Counted from the stretch's first letter, positions 1 to 9,238 are shown. The stretch: 64,000 bases of DNA from Lachnospiraceae bacterium UBA4364 (GCA_002393955.1 DGSK01000001.1:226356-290355), one strand, 5' to 3'. Numbers and translations are program-made. Notes: generated by a model not told the origin, from the sequence alone.

Positions 1-286
1 GTCCGGCCTCGGGTCTCTTTTCCGGCGGGAGCTTATACCAGGGTGAAGTATTGGTATCTCCTCCTATTGAACCCATCAGCACTGCGTCGGCAACCTTTGC
101 AGTCTCTATTGCCTCATCAGTAAGGGGCACACCGTGCACATCAATGGACGCACCACCCATAAGAATATCGGTAAAAACCATTTCATGGCCGCCTGTCTCA
201 GCCACTTTATTCAGTACTTTCTTTGCTTCCGTAACTATTTCGGGACCGATACCGTCACCGGGGATACATACAATATTCAGCTTCAT
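1..286 (-). CDS. leuB: 3-isopropylmalate dehydrogenase, 5' part (cut by window edge)
   Basis: The reverse strand reads 95 codons from an ATG at 286 to the window edge. The product begins MKLNIVCIPGDGIGPEI, the N-terminal NAD-binding signature of 3-isopropylmalate dehydrogenases, and continues with VLMGSIGG and a proline-rich stretch typical of LeuB. The enzyme oxidises and decarboxylates 3-isopropylmalate in leucine synthesis. The start lies 17 bases after the yajC stop, so the two genes are probably co-transcribed. leuC and leuD are far away at 57-59 kb, so the leu genes are split. The C-terminal two thirds lie outside the window. Isocitrate or tartrate dehydrogenase relatives share the first motif, but the following sequence fits LeuB best. 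Confidence 0.9.
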   Translation of the reverse strand, partial: MKLNIVCIPGDGIGPEIVTEAKKVLNKVAETGGHEMVFTDILMGGASIDVHGVPLTDEAIETAKVADAVLMGSIGGDTNTSPWYKLPPEKRPEAG

Positions 287-303
287 GATAAATTAACCTC
301 GCT

Positions 304-636
304 TTATTTTTCTGCTTTTTCTACCTGAGCGATAGCAGATTTTCTCATGGGGATACGGCAGTTCTTATTGCTTCCAAACTCAACGATAACATCTTCTTCA
401 GTAATATCGATAAGTACGCCGTAAAAACCGCTTGTCGTAACTACAACATCACCGACTTCCATCTCCTGCAGCATCTCCTGCATCTTCTTCTGTTCCTTCT
501 TCTGGGGACGGATCATAAAAAAGTAAAAAATCGCAAGCATTGCCACTATCGAAATACCGTAAGTAAGCCCCACGCTGCCCATTCCGCCGCCTTCAGCTCC
601 GCCTGCCGCTTCTGTAAGTAACATATTGATATCCAT
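304..636 (-). CDS. yajC: Preprotein translocase subunit YajC
   Basis: This 110-residue protein has a short N-terminal periplasmic-side stretch, one membrane segment at about residues 24-42, and then the YajC hallmark FMIRPQKKEQKK. A small cytoplasmic beta-rich domain follows, with GDVVVTTSGFYG and a VIVEFGSNK-like strand. YajC is an accessory component of the Sec translocon (SecDF-YajC). Length and order match the family. An AGGAGG ribosome site precedes the ATG. The gene follows tgt in the same direction, the common bacterial tgt-yajC order, and leads into leuB. Confidence 0.96.
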   Translation of the reverse strand: MDINMLLTEAAGGAEGGGMGSVGLTYGISIVAMLAIFYFFMIRPQKKEQKKMQEMLQEMEVGDVVVTTSGFYGVLIDITEEDVIVEFGSNKNCRIPMRKSAIAQVEKAEK

Positions 637-665
637 AATTTTTCCTCCTAGAACTGATACTTTTC

Positions 666-685
666 GCCGAAAAACACTTTTCGGC
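666..685 (-). other. Hairpin between tgt and yajC
   Basis: A perfect 8-bp inverted repeat (GCCGAAAA / TTTTCGGC) with a 4-base loop lies in the 148-bp gap between tgt and yajC. No U-run follows on either strand, so it is not a clear intrinsic terminator. It could be an mRNA processing or stability element in a tgt-yajC transcript. Function is not established. Confidence 0.5.
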
Positions 686-784
686 AGCTAATTTGTTATC
701 TTATCATAAATGTACGATATCCGCCACACTTAGCTTATCATTTTTACACTTTTGATATTCCGATAATAACTGATGCGATTTTTG

Positions 785-1924
785 TCATTCTCCGTTATCA
801 CCTGCCAGAGCTTCCAGCTTATGCTTCTTATACATTGCAAACACTCCGCCTTCTATCGCATCCCTTATCTCCTTCATAAGGTGATTGTAAAAATACAGAT
901 TATGAAGCACACAGAGTCTCATTCCAAGCATTTCCTTTGCCTTCAGCAGATGCCTGATATATGCCCTGGAAAAGCGCCTGCAGGCCGGACACTGACATCC
1001 TTCTTCGATAGGCCGGTCATCTGTTTCGTATTTAGCATTCATAAGATTGATCTTGCCCTTATTGGTATACAGATGAGCGTGCCGTCCGTTTCTCGTGGGA
1101 TAGACGCAGTCGAAGAAATCCACGCCGCGGTCCACTGCCTCAAGGATATTGGCAGGGGTTCCGACACCCATAAGATAAACCGGCTTGTTCTGAGGCAGAT
1201 ACGGAACCACTTCGTCGAGTATGTGATACATTTCTTCATGACTCTCACCAACCGCCAGTCCGCCTACGGCATATCCCGGCAGATCCATTTCCGTGATGCG
1301 CTTCGCATGTTCTATACGTATATCCGGAAATATAGCCCCCTGATTTATTCCGAAAAGGAGCTGTTCTTTATTAATGGTATCTTCCAGGGAATTAAGCCTG
1401 TCCATTTCCTTCCGGCATCTCTCCAGCCACCTGGTAGTACGGTCAACACTCGGCTGCACATACGACCTGTCTGCAAGTGCCGGAGGACACTCGTCAAAAG
1501 CCATCGCTATGGTAGATCCCAGATTGGACTGTATCTGCATGCTTTCCTCAGGTCCCATGAAAATCTTTCTGCCGTCAATGTGGGACTGGAATGTCACGCC
1601 CTCTTCCTTTATGCGTCTCAGCCCGGCCAGTGAAAACACCTGAAAACCGCCCGAATCTGTCAGAATAGGCTTGTTCCAGCTCATGAACTTATGTAGCCCG
1701 CCCATCTTTTTTATGATCTCGTCTCCGGGGCGAACATGGAGATGATAAGTATTTGAGAGTTCCACCTGTGTTCCGATATTCTCAAGATCTTCAGCTGACA
1801 CAGCCCCCTTAATGGCAGCAACCGTTCCCACATTCATAAAAACCGGTGTCTGAATAGTTCCATGGACAGTTTCCATCACCGCCCTTTTTGCACGCCCCTC
1901 TGTTGTGATCACTTCGTATTTCAA
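785..1924 (-). CDS. tgt: Queuine/preQ1 tRNA-guanine transglycosylase
   Basis: A 379-residue TIM-barrel enzyme that exchanges the guanine at position 34 of GUN-anticodon tRNAs for the queuosine precursor preQ1. Diagnostic features are TDSGGFQVFSLAG in the substrate pocket, the nucleophile motif FDCVYPTRNGRHA, and the C-terminal zinc site with spacing C-x-C-x2-C plus a downstream His. Length is normal. The start is a TTG with GGAGG five to six bases upstream; no in-frame ATG precedes the conserved N-terminus, so a UUG start is the best reading. Expression is probably from the 256-bp divergent region shared with aroC. Confidence 0.97.
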   Translation of the reverse strand: MKYEVITTEGRAKRAVMETVHGTIQTPVFMNVGTVAAIKGAVSAEDLENIGTQVELSNTYHLHVRPGDEIIKKMGGLHKFMSWNKPILTDSGGFQVFSLAGLRRIKEEGVTFQSHIDGRKIFMGPEESMQIQSNLGSTIAMAFDECPPALADRSYVQPSVDRTTRWLERCRKEMDRLNSLEDTINKEQLLFGINQGAIFPDIRIEHAKRITEMDLPGYAVGGLAVGESHEEMYHILDEVVPYLPQNKPVYLMGVGTPANILEAVDRGVDFFDCVYPTRNGRHAHLYTNKGKINLMNAKYETDDRPIEEGCQCPACRRFSRAYIRHLLKAKEMLGMRLCVLHNLYFYNHLMKEIRDAIEGGVFAMYKKHKLEALAGDNGE

Positions 1925-2054
1925 ATCTTCCTCCGTCTTTCTACTGCTTCCGTTTGCTTATCTGACATTCCGCCATTTAGGATGCAGACATCGAACGTAG
2001 TTACCCGATGTTAAGAACACCCGGCCAGCTTAGTTTTCATTTTATAAAATAAAG

Positions 2055-2085
2055 TTGTTATGCAGAGGCTCTATAATGTTATAAT
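2055..2085 (+). promoter_or_regulatory. Candidate aroC promoter
   Basis: TTGTTA at 2055-2060 and TATAAT at 2080-2085, spaced 19 bp, lie about 95 bp before aroC in the tgt-aroC divergent region. A second TATAAT at 2072-2077 has no well-placed -35 box. The spacing is longer than ideal, so the call is tentative. Confidence 0.4.
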
Positions 2086-2180
2086 TGACCTGTCTGCAAT
2101 CCATAATGATAATGTTTAGTCAGGCAAAAGTCAAAGAATACTATTTTAGAGCTGCTTAAGCGTGGCAGAAGGAGATAAAA

Positions 2181-3314
2181 ATGGCCGGATCGACTTTCGG
2201 AAAAAATTTCAGGGTTACCACATGGGGTGAGTCCCACGGACCAGCCCTCGGTGCAGTGATAGACGGATGTCCCGCAGGACTCCCCCTGACTTCAGAAGAC
2301 ATACAGAATTACCTTGACCGCAGAAAGCCCGGCACTTCTTCCCTTACCACTTCCAGAAGCGAAAGCGACACCGTCGAGATCCTTTCCGGAGTCTACGAAG
2401 GTGTGACTACCGGCTGTCCCATCTCGCTTATGATACGCAATACATCCCAGCACTCAAAGGACTACGGAAATCTTAGAACCACCTTCCGTCCGGGGCATGC
2501 AGACCTTTGTTTTGAAGAAAAGTACGGTATAAGGGATCACCGCGGCGGCGGCAGGTCTTCAGGGCGTGAAACAGCCGCACGAGTGGCCGCAGGTGCCATT
2601 GCTGCAAAAGCATTAAAAACCCTCGGCATTGAAATACATGCGGTTACTGCATCGATAGGCAATGTGACAGTTCCTGCAGAATTACTTGATAATTTAGACA
2701 ATGCATCACTGAAAACCGCTTACTCACTCCACAGTGTGATGCCGGATAAAGCATTGGACGATGCAGCCACAGAGCTGATAACCAGATGCCGTGAGGCAAA
2801 GGATTCTGTTGGAGGAAGCGTATACTGCACAGTCAGCGGAATGCCCATCGGCATCGGTGAACCTGTATTTGACAAGCTGGATGCCACCCTTTCACATGCT
2901 GTTTTTTCCATAGGAGCTGTTAAAGCTGTCGAAATTGGAGACGGCATCTCCGTTTCTAAAATGAACGGTTCGAAAAACAATGACAGGATGAGAAGTACCC
3001 CTGATAAAAAAGTTTACTATGAAACAAACCATGCCGGCGGAATACTCGGCGGAATGTCAAGCTCTGCGCCGATAAAGATCATGGCGTACTTCAAGCCTAC
3101 GCCTTCGATCTACAGAGTGCAGGAAACAGTAACCAAAAATGAAAACGGCACATTTGAAAATACTGAACTTACAATAGAAGGCAGACACGACCCCGTGATA
3201 GTACCAAGGGCAGTTGTAGTTGTAGAATGTATGACCGCCATTACCGTACTGGATGCACTGCTCAGTAATATGGGGGCACGGATGGATCATCTGAAAAAAA
3301 TATACCTTGATTAA
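2181..3314 (+). CDS. aroC: Chorismate synthase
   Basis: A 377-residue, full-length chorismate synthase, the FMN-dependent last step of the shikimate pathway (EPSP to chorismate). The N-terminal signature GESHGPALGAVIDGCPAG and the central motif DHRGGGRSSGRETAARVAAG are both present. The C-terminal AVVVVECMTAITVLDALL segment is also typical. A strong AGAAGGAGA ribosome site lies 6-7 bases before the ATG. It is one of few plus-strand genes here and stands alone, ending 7 bases before the convergent response regulator with no recognisable terminator between them. No other shikimate gene is in view. Confidence 0.98.
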   Translation: MAGSTFGKNFRVTTWGESHGPALGAVIDGCPAGLPLTSEDIQNYLDRRKPGTSSLTTSRSESDTVEILSGVYEGVTTGCPISLMIRNTSQHSKDYGNLRTTFRPGHADLCFEEKYGIRDHRGGGRSSGRETAARVAAGAIAAKALKTLGIEIHAVTASIGNVTVPAELLDNLDNASLKTAYSLHSVMPDKALDDAATELITRCREAKDSVGGSVYCTVSGMPIGIGEPVFDKLDATLSHAVFSIGAVKAVEIGDGISVSKMNGSKNNDRMRSTPDKKVYYETNHAGGILGGMSSSAPIKIMAYFKPTPSIYRVQETVTKNENGTFENTELTIEGRHDPVIVPRAVVVVECMTAITVLDALLSNMGARMDHLKKIYLD

Positions 3315-3321
3315 AAAACGA

Positions 3322-4116
3322 TCAATATAATATCTGACGTTCAATACCGGCAAGCGTCATCTCTGCCCAGCTGTATTCAGACATGTATTCTCCGCAAAAA
3401 CTGTTGAGGACTCTCACGTCATTTTCAAGGAGCTGCCAGTAATCACAGCTCATTTTTGTAGTATCCACAGCCATATCATTATGACCGGATATCAGTATTT
3501 CTGAGCAGCCTGCCTTCTTCAATGATGATAACAGTCCCTGTTTTGCCTTTCTTAACTGCGTCTGTACTGAAGCGATATTGTCATTTTCCTCCCAGATCAC
3601 GGCAGCTGCTTCCCCATTCTTTACCCTGGCGCCGCGCCTGTCCACAAGATATGCCAAAAGCTCCTTACTTCTGTTTGTTTCAAACTCAACAGGATAACCA
3701 TCAAGGAAAAGCGTAAAATTTCCGAAAGTCTGAGCATGTATCCTTGATTTCGCAGGCGGCTGAGGAGTACGGAGATTGGCGAGCTCCTCCTTCACATGTT
3801 CCACCTGTACAGGCTTCAATATATATCCGCTGCAATGCATCTTCATGGCATCCAGCGCATATTCATCATAGCCGGTAGCAAATATGATATTTATGGACGG
3901 ACAAAGGCTCTTAAGCTGTACTCCGAGATACAGTCCTGTCATACCGCGTAAACGGATATCAAGGAATGCCACATCGCAGGGATTATCCTTAACATATTCA
4001 ATAGCTGATTTGCCATCCCTGAATGCATGCAGTTCCGCATCAGGTGCTGCTTCCGCTATGGCATCCGTCAAGGTTTCAAGTGCCAGCTCTTCATCATCAA
4101 CCGCAACAATCCTCAT
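3322..4116 (-). CDS. Response regulator with SARP-like winged-helix output
   Basis: A 264-residue two-component regulator. Residues 1-120 form a receiver domain with the acidic pair at 7-8, phospho-acceptor Asp53 (FLDIRLRG) and Lys in YILKPVQ. Residues about 130-205 resemble an OmpR/SARP winged helix (LFLDGYPVEFETNRSKELLAYLVD). The C-terminus (FCGEYMSEYSWAE) looks like the start of a BTAD domain that has been cut short. The likely partner is the sensor kinase encoded upstream, separated by 258 bp that contain a candidate promoter and a hairpin. Its DNA targets are unknown. Confidence 0.85.
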   Translation of the reverse strand: MRIVAVDDEELALETLTDAIAEAAPDAELHAFRDGKSAIEYVKDNPCDVAFLDIRLRGMTGLYLGVQLKSLCPSINIIFATGYDEYALDAMKMHCSGYILKPVQVEHVKEELANLRTPQPPAKSRIHAQTFGNFTLFLDGYPVEFETNRSKELLAYLVDRRGARVKNGEAAAVIWEENDNIASVQTQLRKAKQGLLSSLKKAGCSEILISGHNDMAVDTTKMSCDYWQLLENDVRVLNSFCGEYMSEYSWAEMTLAGIERQILY

Positions 4117-4215
4117 ATCCAGCTCCTCCCCAAAATCCGTATCCGCAGCAAATCGCCCAGCCTGTCACATATCATTTTCCATAATAAATGAATTTGATCA
4201 TTGTACTTCCGTGCC

Positions 4216-4293
4216 AGATAATGCCTGCATATAAGGCACTATCTGTCATGAAAACTGAAAATACTTAATTCTTTTGATACAAATGATATTATA
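4216..4293 (-). promoter_or_regulatory. Leader of the response regulator: -10 box and hairpin
   Basis: On the minus strand a TATAAT lies at 4293-4288, but the upstream -35 box is poor. Downstream, at 4244-4216, a 10-bp stem (AGATAGTGCC pairing with GGCATTATCT, one G-U) closes a 9-base loop. No U-tract follows, so it is not a simple terminator. The hairpin sits about 100 bases before the response regulator start, in what would be its 5' leader. It could be an operator or an RNA element; this is inference. Confidence 0.4.
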
Positions 4294-4374
4294 AGTATTG
4301 ATATTTTTTCAAGTGAAATTTATGTAAACCTATACCCAGTTGACTCAAATGTCTGTATGACTGCAGGCAACAAA

Positions 4375-5685
4375 CTATAAATACTCACGCTCAGGTGTAC
4401 CCTGCTTTGGAATATATACATAGGATTTTGTTCCTTTACCCGGTACCGACTCTACTTTCAGGCTTCCTCCGCACATTTCACTGAGCCTTACACTGATGTT
4501 CTTTAAACCGATATGCGTTCCGGCCCCCTTAAACTCCCCGGGTTCAAACCCAATTCCATCATCCTCCACACAGACCAGAAAACCTTCTTCAGTCTCTTCC
4601 GCGGAAATCCTCACAGTTCCTCCGCCCTCCTTGTCGCTAAGTCCGTGCTTTACGGAATTTTCAACAAGAGGCTGCACTGAAAGAGGCGGAAGCAGGAATT
4701 TAACACAGCTGACAGAATATTCTACATTAAGCAGATCACCATAACGCATTTCCTCCAGAGACAGATATGCTTTTATATGCCTTAACTCATCATCAAAGGA
4801 GATTAACTCTCTTTTTTTCAGTGTATTGATATTAAACCGCAGATAATTAGAAAAGTTTGCTAAAGCCTTTCTTGCCATTTCCGGATCTTTTACGCAAAGC
4901 CTGTCTATGACGGCCAGTGCATTATACATAAAGTGCGGCTGTATCTGAGTAAGCATTACATCCATCCTGGCATTGGCAAGTTCCCTCTCATGCTCCTTAT
5001 ATTTCCTTGCCTGAATATTCAGCATATTGATAAAAAGTATATTGAGCACCAGAGTATCCAAAAGCATCATAAAGAATATGCCATAAAGATAAGCCTGCAG
5101 CGCTGCGGCTATACCGGGCAGTATCAGATATGCATATATCGCCATACGCTGGCTCTTCTCCAGCCGGTCCCTGAAACGTATTGTCATCAAAAGATTAAGC
5201 AGAATAGACAGTATTCCCATAATCAGAGAAAGGAAATATGCCTCGGAACGTTCATAATAATTAGTACTGCTGATGGTGTAATACATCCCATTGAACTGGG
5301 ATATTATAAGAAGCACCGCCGAAAGGCCGAAAATAACAAATGCTGTGATCTTCCAGCCGGTCGTCTTATCATCATCTTCCATACAGCTGATGATATACAA
5401 CCCCATACACAGGGATAACGCATATTCGAAAAAGAATTCAAAGAAATTTGAAAAGATCAGTATCGTGTGTGCATAATCCAGTGTAGCCCCTTTGAAAAAA
5501 AGACCAAGGGCATTGGCTGTAATCTGGAGTATATTGAGTATCAACAGGATACCGGCGTATATGCCGTTTTTTCCCAGCACACGCACCCACATTAGCACCC
5601 CCATAAGTGCTACCATTGACAGCAGTACGCATGCCATATCTATTGAAAGATTCAATATAAGACTGTATTCCACTGTATTAACCAT
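4375..5685 (-). CDS. LytS/YehU-type membrane sensor histidine kinase
   Basis: A 436-residue kinase. The first roughly 220 residues are hydrophobic with about six membrane segments and no sizeable extracellular domain. The His_kinase core (PF06580 type) follows, with phospho-acceptor motif QIQPHFMYNALAVIDRL, then an HATPase domain: LPPLSVQPLVENSVKHGL (N box), VEDDGIGF (G1) and GAGTHIGLKNISVRL (G2). The start lies 2 bases after the lactonase stop, so it is expected to be co-transcribed with the lactonase and citrate synthase. The nearest candidate partner is the downstream response regulator. Its signal is unknown; the multi-pass N-terminus suggests a membrane or lipophilic cue. Confidence 0.88.
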   Translation of the reverse strand: MVNTVEYSLILNLSIDMACVLLSMVALMGVLMWVRVLGKNGIYAGILLILNILQITANALGLFFKGATLDYAHTILIFSNFFEFFFEYALSLCMGLYIISCMEDDDKTTGWKITAFVIFGLSAVLLIISQFNGMYYTISSTNYYERSEAYFLSLIMGILSILLNLLMTIRFRDRLEKSQRMAIYAYLILPGIAAALQAYLYGIFFMMLLDTLVLNILFINMLNIQARKYKEHERELANARMDVMLTQIQPHFMYNALAVIDRLCVKDPEMARKALANFSNYLRFNINTLKKRELISFDDELRHIKAYLSLEEMRYGDLLNVEYSVSCVKFLLPPLSVQPLVENSVKHGLSDKEGGGTVRISAEETEEGFLVCVEDDGIGFEPGEFKGAGTHIGLKNISVRLSEMCGGSLKVESVPGKGTKSYVYIPKQGTPEREYL

Positions 5686-5687
5686 AT

Positions 5688-6743
5688 TTATCCCAGCTTA
5701 TGGAACACTATGCAGTTCGGCTGATCGATATGTATCTCTTTTGCATTCATCGCCAGCGTCCCTTTTTCCAGATCCACTGCAAAAAATGTCATTGTATTAT
5801 TCTCATGATTAAGCGATATCAGATGTTTATTATCCGGAAACATCGCCACATCCTTGGGATACATTCCGCTGATGGGGAGACACAAAACCTTCGTAAGCTT
5901 CCCGGTCTTCTGGTCGATCTTAAATATTGCAGCACTGTTGTCCCCTACATTCGAAGCCACCAGGTATTTATAATCTGCCGAAAGATTCAGCGCACTTGCA
6001 GCAGAATCACCCGTATGATAGTCATTTATCGTAAGTACAGTCTCTATCTGCTCGAAATTCGGTGCACCGTTTTTTTCCGTATATTCATATACTGCTATAT
6101 AGCACTTTTCCTCATGTATGATATAGATAAATCTGCCATCTTTTGATGTCTTAATATGCCTGGGTCCTGAATACTGCTCAGAGTGAATGATGTCCACCAG
6201 CCTTAACTTCCCTGTCTTATGGTCAAAGCTATATACTTTGGTCTGGTCTATGCCCAGATCAGCCGCCAGAAGATACTTGTTATCCCTGGTCATCTTGACA
6301 CAGTTCACATGCGGTCTGAAATTCCTGTCCACAATACTTCCGATTCCTTTATGGTATATCTCATCGGTTATCGTGCCAAGCGTACCGTCGTCAGCTAAAG
6401 AAAGCACTGTGATCTTGCCATCATGATAGCCGGCAACAAAAATATATTTATCCTCGTAATCCGTGGAAAGATAACAGCCTCTCATTCCGTTTATGGAAGC
6501 TGCGGATGCAGTCTCAAGAGTACCGTCAGGAAGTATACTGTAGGATTCCACACCATAGTCGGTTATGGAATAAAGATACTTTCCGTTATGGGATATGCAC
6601 ATATATGACGAATTGGATATATTGATCTTTTCCTTTTCGGACAATGTACCGTTTTTTATATCCGCATCATAAACCCTGATTCCCACGGGACTTCCCTGGG
6701 TATAACATGAAACATAAGCTACATATTTGTCCTTAGCAGCCAT
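5688..6743 (-). CDS. Lactonase-family beta-propeller (6-phosphogluconolactonase-like)
   Basis: A 351-residue protein of the seven-bladed lactonase family (PF10282, Pgl/YbhE type). Repeated blade motifs such as GVESYSILPDGTLE, GKITVLSLADDGTLG and TKVYSFDHKTGKL run through its whole length. RNFRPHVNCVKMTRDNKYLLAADLGID and SGPRHIKTSKDGRFIYIIHE match the conserved active-face segments. Proven members hydrolyse 6-phosphogluconolactone, but the family also contains other lactonases, so the substrate is open. No signal peptide is seen, so it is probably cytoplasmic. It sits 12 bases after citrate synthase and 2 bases before the sensor kinase. Confidence 0.87.
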   Translation of the reverse strand: MAAKDKYVAYVSCYTQGSPVGIRVYDADIKNGTLSEKEKINISNSSYMCISHNGKYLYSITDYGVESYSILPDGTLETASAASINGMRGCYLSTDYEDKYIFVAGYHDGKITVLSLADDGTLGTITDEIYHKGIGSIVDRNFRPHVNCVKMTRDNKYLLAADLGIDQTKVYSFDHKTGKLRLVDIIHSEQYSGPRHIKTSKDGRFIYIIHEEKCYIAVYEYTEKNGAPNFEQIETVLTINDYHTGDSAASALNLSADYKYLVASNVGDNSAAIFKIDQKTGKLTKVLCLPISGMYPKDVAMFPDNKHLISLNHENNTMTFFAVDLEKGTLAMNAKEIHIDQPNCIVFHKLG

Positions 6744-6755
6744 AAAGCACCTCTT

Positions 6756-8135
6756 TTACCAGTATCTGTTTTCTATAGGCAGATATTCCTTGTGGGTTCC
6801 GACATACTTGTATGCGGGACGGATTATCTTACCGTTGTTAACCAGTTCTTCAAGCCTGTGTGCGCTCCAGCCCGATATACGCGCAATAGCGAATATAGGT
6901 GTAAAGAGCTCCTCCGGAATTCCGAGCATGGAATATACGAAACCGCTGTAAAAATCCACATTTGCGCATACCGGCTTAAATACCCTGCGTCTTTCGGTTA
7001 TGAGCTCTGCGGAAATTCTTTCAACCCTGTCAAACAGTTCAAATTCTTCCATCCTGTCCTTGCTTTCAGCAAGAGCCTTTGCTGCCTCCTTAAGAAGCAC
7101 CTTACGGGGATCGGACAGCGTATATACAGCATGCCCCATTCCGTATATCAGGCCGCTTTTATCAAATGCATCCTTATCTAAAACCTTTGACAGATAGTTT
7201 TTGATACTGTCTTCATCAGAAGGCGATGAAATATTGTCTTTCAGATTGCTGAACATCCTCTGTACCTTTAGATTGGCACCACCGTGCCTGGGGCCTTTAA
7301 GGGATGCAATGGCTGCTGCTATGGCAGAATATGTATCCGTTCCCGTTGAAGTAACAACATGTGTCGTGAATGTAGAGTTATTACCGCCGCCGTGCTCCGC
7401 ATGGAGTATCAGCGCCGTATCAAGCACCTGCGCTTCAAGGGGCGTAAATTTCCCATCAGGTCTGAGCATGTTCAGGATATTCTCAGCAGTGGAAAGTTCC
7501 TTTTTCGGTGTCCTGATCACAAGGTTCTTGTTCAGGATGAAATGCCTGTAACCGTGATATGCATAAACGCTCATAAGGGGCGTCTTTCCGATAAGCTGCA
7601 GGCACTGTCTCAGAACGTTCTGAACTGAAATATCTTCCGGATTATCATCATAGGAATAAAGGCTTAATATTGCTTTCTGAAGTGAGTTCATTATATTTCT
7701 GCTGGGATTATGCAGAATAACATCCCGGACAAAATCAGCAGACAATTCCTGAAGGTCTGCAAGGATTGCCTTGAAAGAATTGAACTGGCTTTCATTGGGA
7801 AGATCTCCGAAAAGCAGCAGATATGTTATCTCCTCAAACCCATAGCGCTTTCCCTCCGTCCCTTTTACCAGATCATTTACACTGTATCCCTGGTAAAAAA
7901 GAGAACCCTCTGCAGGTACTTTTACGCCATCCACCACCTGGGTACCGCTTACATCCGAAATCTCGGTAAGTCCTGTAAGCACGCCTTTTCCGTTAGAGTC
8001 ACGGAGTCCTCTTTTAACATCGTACTCAGTATAAAGGCTCTGGTCTATGGCACCTGACATCATGCAGTACTTGACCAGCTCGTTGTACATATCATTTCTG
8101 TTTTCAGCGAGTTCCATCATTGAATATTTTGACAT
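6756..8135 (-). CDS. gltA: Citrate synthase
   Basis: A 459-residue citrate synthase condensing acetyl-CoA with oxaloacetate. Conserved elements are LILHAEHGGGNNSTF with a catalytic His, SLKGPRHGGAN, GMGHAVYTLSDPR with the second catalytic His, and a C-terminal VDFYSGFVYSMLGIP. It carries an N-terminal extension of about 60 residues beyond the minimal 370-390 residue bacterial form, as seen in long clostridial enzymes. Arg replaces the more usual Leu in GPLHGG and Ala the Arg of GHRVY; catalytic residues are kept. It heads a tight cluster with the lactonase and sensor kinase. No aconitase or isocitrate dehydrogenase is in the window. Confidence 0.94.
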   Translation of the reverse strand: MSKYSMMELAENRNDMYNELVKYCMMSGAIDQSLYTEYDVKRGLRDSNGKGVLTGLTEISDVSGTQVVDGVKVPAEGSLFYQGYSVNDLVKGTEGKRYGFEEITYLLLFGDLPNESQFNSFKAILADLQELSADFVRDVILHNPSRNIMNSLQKAILSLYSYDDNPEDISVQNVLRQCLQLIGKTPLMSVYAYHGYRHFILNKNLVIRTPKKELSTAENILNMLRPDGKFTPLEAQVLDTALILHAEHGGGNNSTFTTHVVTSTGTDTYSAIAAAIASLKGPRHGGANLKVQRMFSNLKDNISSPSDEDSIKNYLSKVLDKDAFDKSGLIYGMGHAVYTLSDPRKVLLKEAAKALAESKDRMEEFELFDRVERISAELITERRRVFKPVCANVDFYSGFVYSMLGIPEELFTPIFAIARISGWSAHRLEELVNNGKIIRPAYKYVGTHKEYLPIENRYW

Positions 8136-8227
8136 TTACAAGTCCTCCCGTGTTGTATTACCTGAAAGCATGTTCACTAAGCCACCGTTCATCTAAACTT
8201 CATAAAATCCCGGTCTTTATCCGAAAA

Positions 8228-9232
8228 TCAGCGGATCCTCTCCGGGAAGCCGACTTTCTTCTGTACCTTACGCAGTGTCTTCTGTGCATAGTACTCAGCC
8301 TTCTCTGCATTTTCCTTTATAGCCTTGTCTATATAATCCTTATTCTTCGCAAGATCGCTGCATCTTTCCTGTAAAGGCTTAAGGACAGCCACTGCGCTCT
8401 CTCCTACTGCCATCTTGAAATCGCCATAGCCCTTACCGTCAAACTCCTTCTCCGTTTCTTCCGGAGTCTTACCCGTGCAAGCGCAGTAGATATCAATAAG
8501 ATTCTTTATGCCCGGCTGTTCGTCACGGTATCTTACGGCAGCCTCAGAATCCGTCACAGCCCTCTTGAACTTACGCATTATCGCATCGGGATCATCCATA
8601 AGATAAATAGATGCATTTTCATTTTCATCAGACTTTGACATCTTCTTTGAAGGATCCTGAAGGCTCATTATCTTTGCGCCTGCCTTGCCGAGATAAGGCT
8701 CAGGTACGGTAAATACATCACCGTATACACCATTAAACCTCTGTGCAATATCCCTGGTAAGCTCCAAATGCTGGAGCTGATCCTTGCCCACAGGTACTAC
8801 ATCCGCCTGATAAAGCAGGATATCCGCAGCCATGAGCACAGGATATGTGAAAAGACCTGCATTTATATTATCCGCATGCTTGGCAGATTTGTCCTTGAAC
8901 TGAGTCATCCTCTGCAACTCGCCCATATACGTGTAACAGTTAAGTATCCATGCAAGCTCAGCATGGCAGCTTACATGTGACTGGTAATAGATACAGTTTT
9001 TTTCAGGATCAAGACCTGCCGCAACATAAAGGATGAAAAGATTTCTGGCGCGTTTCCTGAGCTCTGCCGGATCCTGCCTTACGGTAATTGAATGCATGTC
9101 CACGACAGAATAGAAGCACTCGTACTCATCTGAAAGCTTCACCCAGTTCTTAAGTGCTCCCAGGTAATTGCCCAGGGTAAGATTTCCTGTTGCCTGCATT
9201 CCGCTGAATAATACTTTTTTGTCACCTATCAT
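8228..9232 (-). CDS. trpS: Tryptophanyl-tRNA synthetase
   Basis: A 334-residue class I synthetase of normal length that charges tRNA-Trp. N-terminal FSGMQATGNLTLGNYLGAL contains the HIGH-like element. VLMAADILLYQADVVPVGKDQLQHLELTRDIA is the tryptophan/AMP region. KKMSKSDEN is the KMSKS loop. The ATG is preceded by GGGAGGATT. Only 92 bp separate it from the next upstream gene, too little for a T-box, and none was seen. Confidence 0.97.
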   Translation of the reverse strand: MIGDKKVLFSGMQATGNLTLGNYLGALKNWVKLSDEYECFYSVVDMHSITVRQDPAELRKRARNLFILYVAAGLDPEKNCIYYQSHVSCHAELAWILNCYTYMGELQRMTQFKDKSAKHADNINAGLFTYPVLMAADILLYQADVVPVGKDQLQHLELTRDIAQRFNGVYGDVFTVPEPYLGKAGAKIMSLQDPSKKMSKSDENENASIYLMDDPDAIMRKFKRAVTDSEAAVRYRDEQPGIKNLIDIYCACTGKTPEETEKEFDGKGYGDFKMAVGESAVAVLKPLQERCSDLAKNKDYIDKAIKENAEKAEYYAQKTLRKVQKKVGFPERIR

Positions 9233-9238
9233 TTTAAT

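Noticed and set aside
773..1633. Long plus-strand reading frame opposite tgt
   Set aside because: It lies fully antisense to a well-conserved enzyme, lacks a ribosome site and has no family-like sequence.
1925..2180. preQ1 riboswitch upstream of tgt
   Set aside because: I looked for the short pseudoknot aptamer next to the tgt start and saw no convincing match; tgt itself is not usually under preQ1 control.
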